Positions 12,236 through 12,267 of a stretch of 12,267 nucleotides of DNA are shown here, piece by piece. The notes under the pieces were generated by a model that ran no database searches, was not told the origin of the DNA, and saw nothing but the letters and a program-made list of their open reading frames with translations. The DNA is from Verrucomicrobiota bacterium (GTDB taxonomy: Bacteria > Verrucomicrobiota > Verrucomicrobiia > Verrucomicrobiales > Akkermansiaceae). Positions within the stretch are counted from its first letter, which is position 1. Each line of letters opens with the position of its first letter. The position numbers and the translations under genes are program-made. The stretch lies in the NCBI GenBank assembly GCA_008932955.1, contig WBXE01000054.1, positions 1 through 12,267 of the forward strand, written 5' to 3'.

Positions 12236-12267
12236 ATGGTAACTAATCCTGAACCAACTAACACACC
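12236..12267 (+). CDS. rpsE: Start of the next gene, probably 30S ribosomal protein S5 (partial)
   Basis: An ATG 13 nt after the rplR stop opens a frame reading MVTNPEPTNT to the window edge. In the spc operon rpsE normally follows rplR, and S5 proteins often have a variable, polar N-terminal extension. The ten visible residues are not diagnostic, so the identity rests on position. Confidence 0.55.
   Translation, partial: MVTNPEPTNT

Overview
The window is one uninterrupted, all-plus-strand run of translation genes. It is a fused str-S10-spc ribosomal protein operon from a GC-rich bacterium. It enters just upstream of rpsL and leaves ten codons into what is probably rpsE. Gene order is rpsL, rpsG, fusA, rpsJ, rplC, rplD, rplW, rplB, rpsS, [unrecognised secreted coiled-coil gene], rplV, rpsC, rplP, rpmC, rpsQ, rplN, rplX, rplE, rpsH, rplF, rplR, (rpsE). 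All ribosomal genes look intact. No genes overlap; spacers are 13-64 nt, and I see no intrinsic terminator.

The organism is most likely from the PVC group, probably Verrucomicrobiota (inference, moderate confidence). The reasons are direct fusA-rpsJ linkage without tuf, no rpsN between rplE and rpsH, a near absence of Shine-Dalgarno sequences with C/T-rich spacers, and AT-rich heptamer repeats in two spacers. No marker gene proves this.

Region by region: 1-109 is a leader with three short potential hairpins. 110-3226 is the str part (S12, S7, EF-G). 3277-9468 is the S10 part (S10, L3, L4, L23, L2, S19, inserted gene, L22, S3, L16, L29, S17). 9533 to the end is the spc part (L14, L24, L5, S8, L6, L18, start of S5). 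The spc part begins behind a heptamer repeat array and a perfect TATAAT placed six bases before the rplN ATG.

The products work together in ribosome assembly and elongation. The exception is the 237-residue protein encoded at 6481-7194 between rpsS and rplV. It has a probable signal peptide, a long coiled coil and a small C-terminal beta-rich domain, so it should act outside the cytoplasm. It is the most unusual item here. Others are a short L24 lacking the usual C-terminal part, a seven-fold Gly-Asp-Arg tail on S3, an Asn for His change next to the L2 peptidyl-transferase loop motif, and the paired heptamer repeats.
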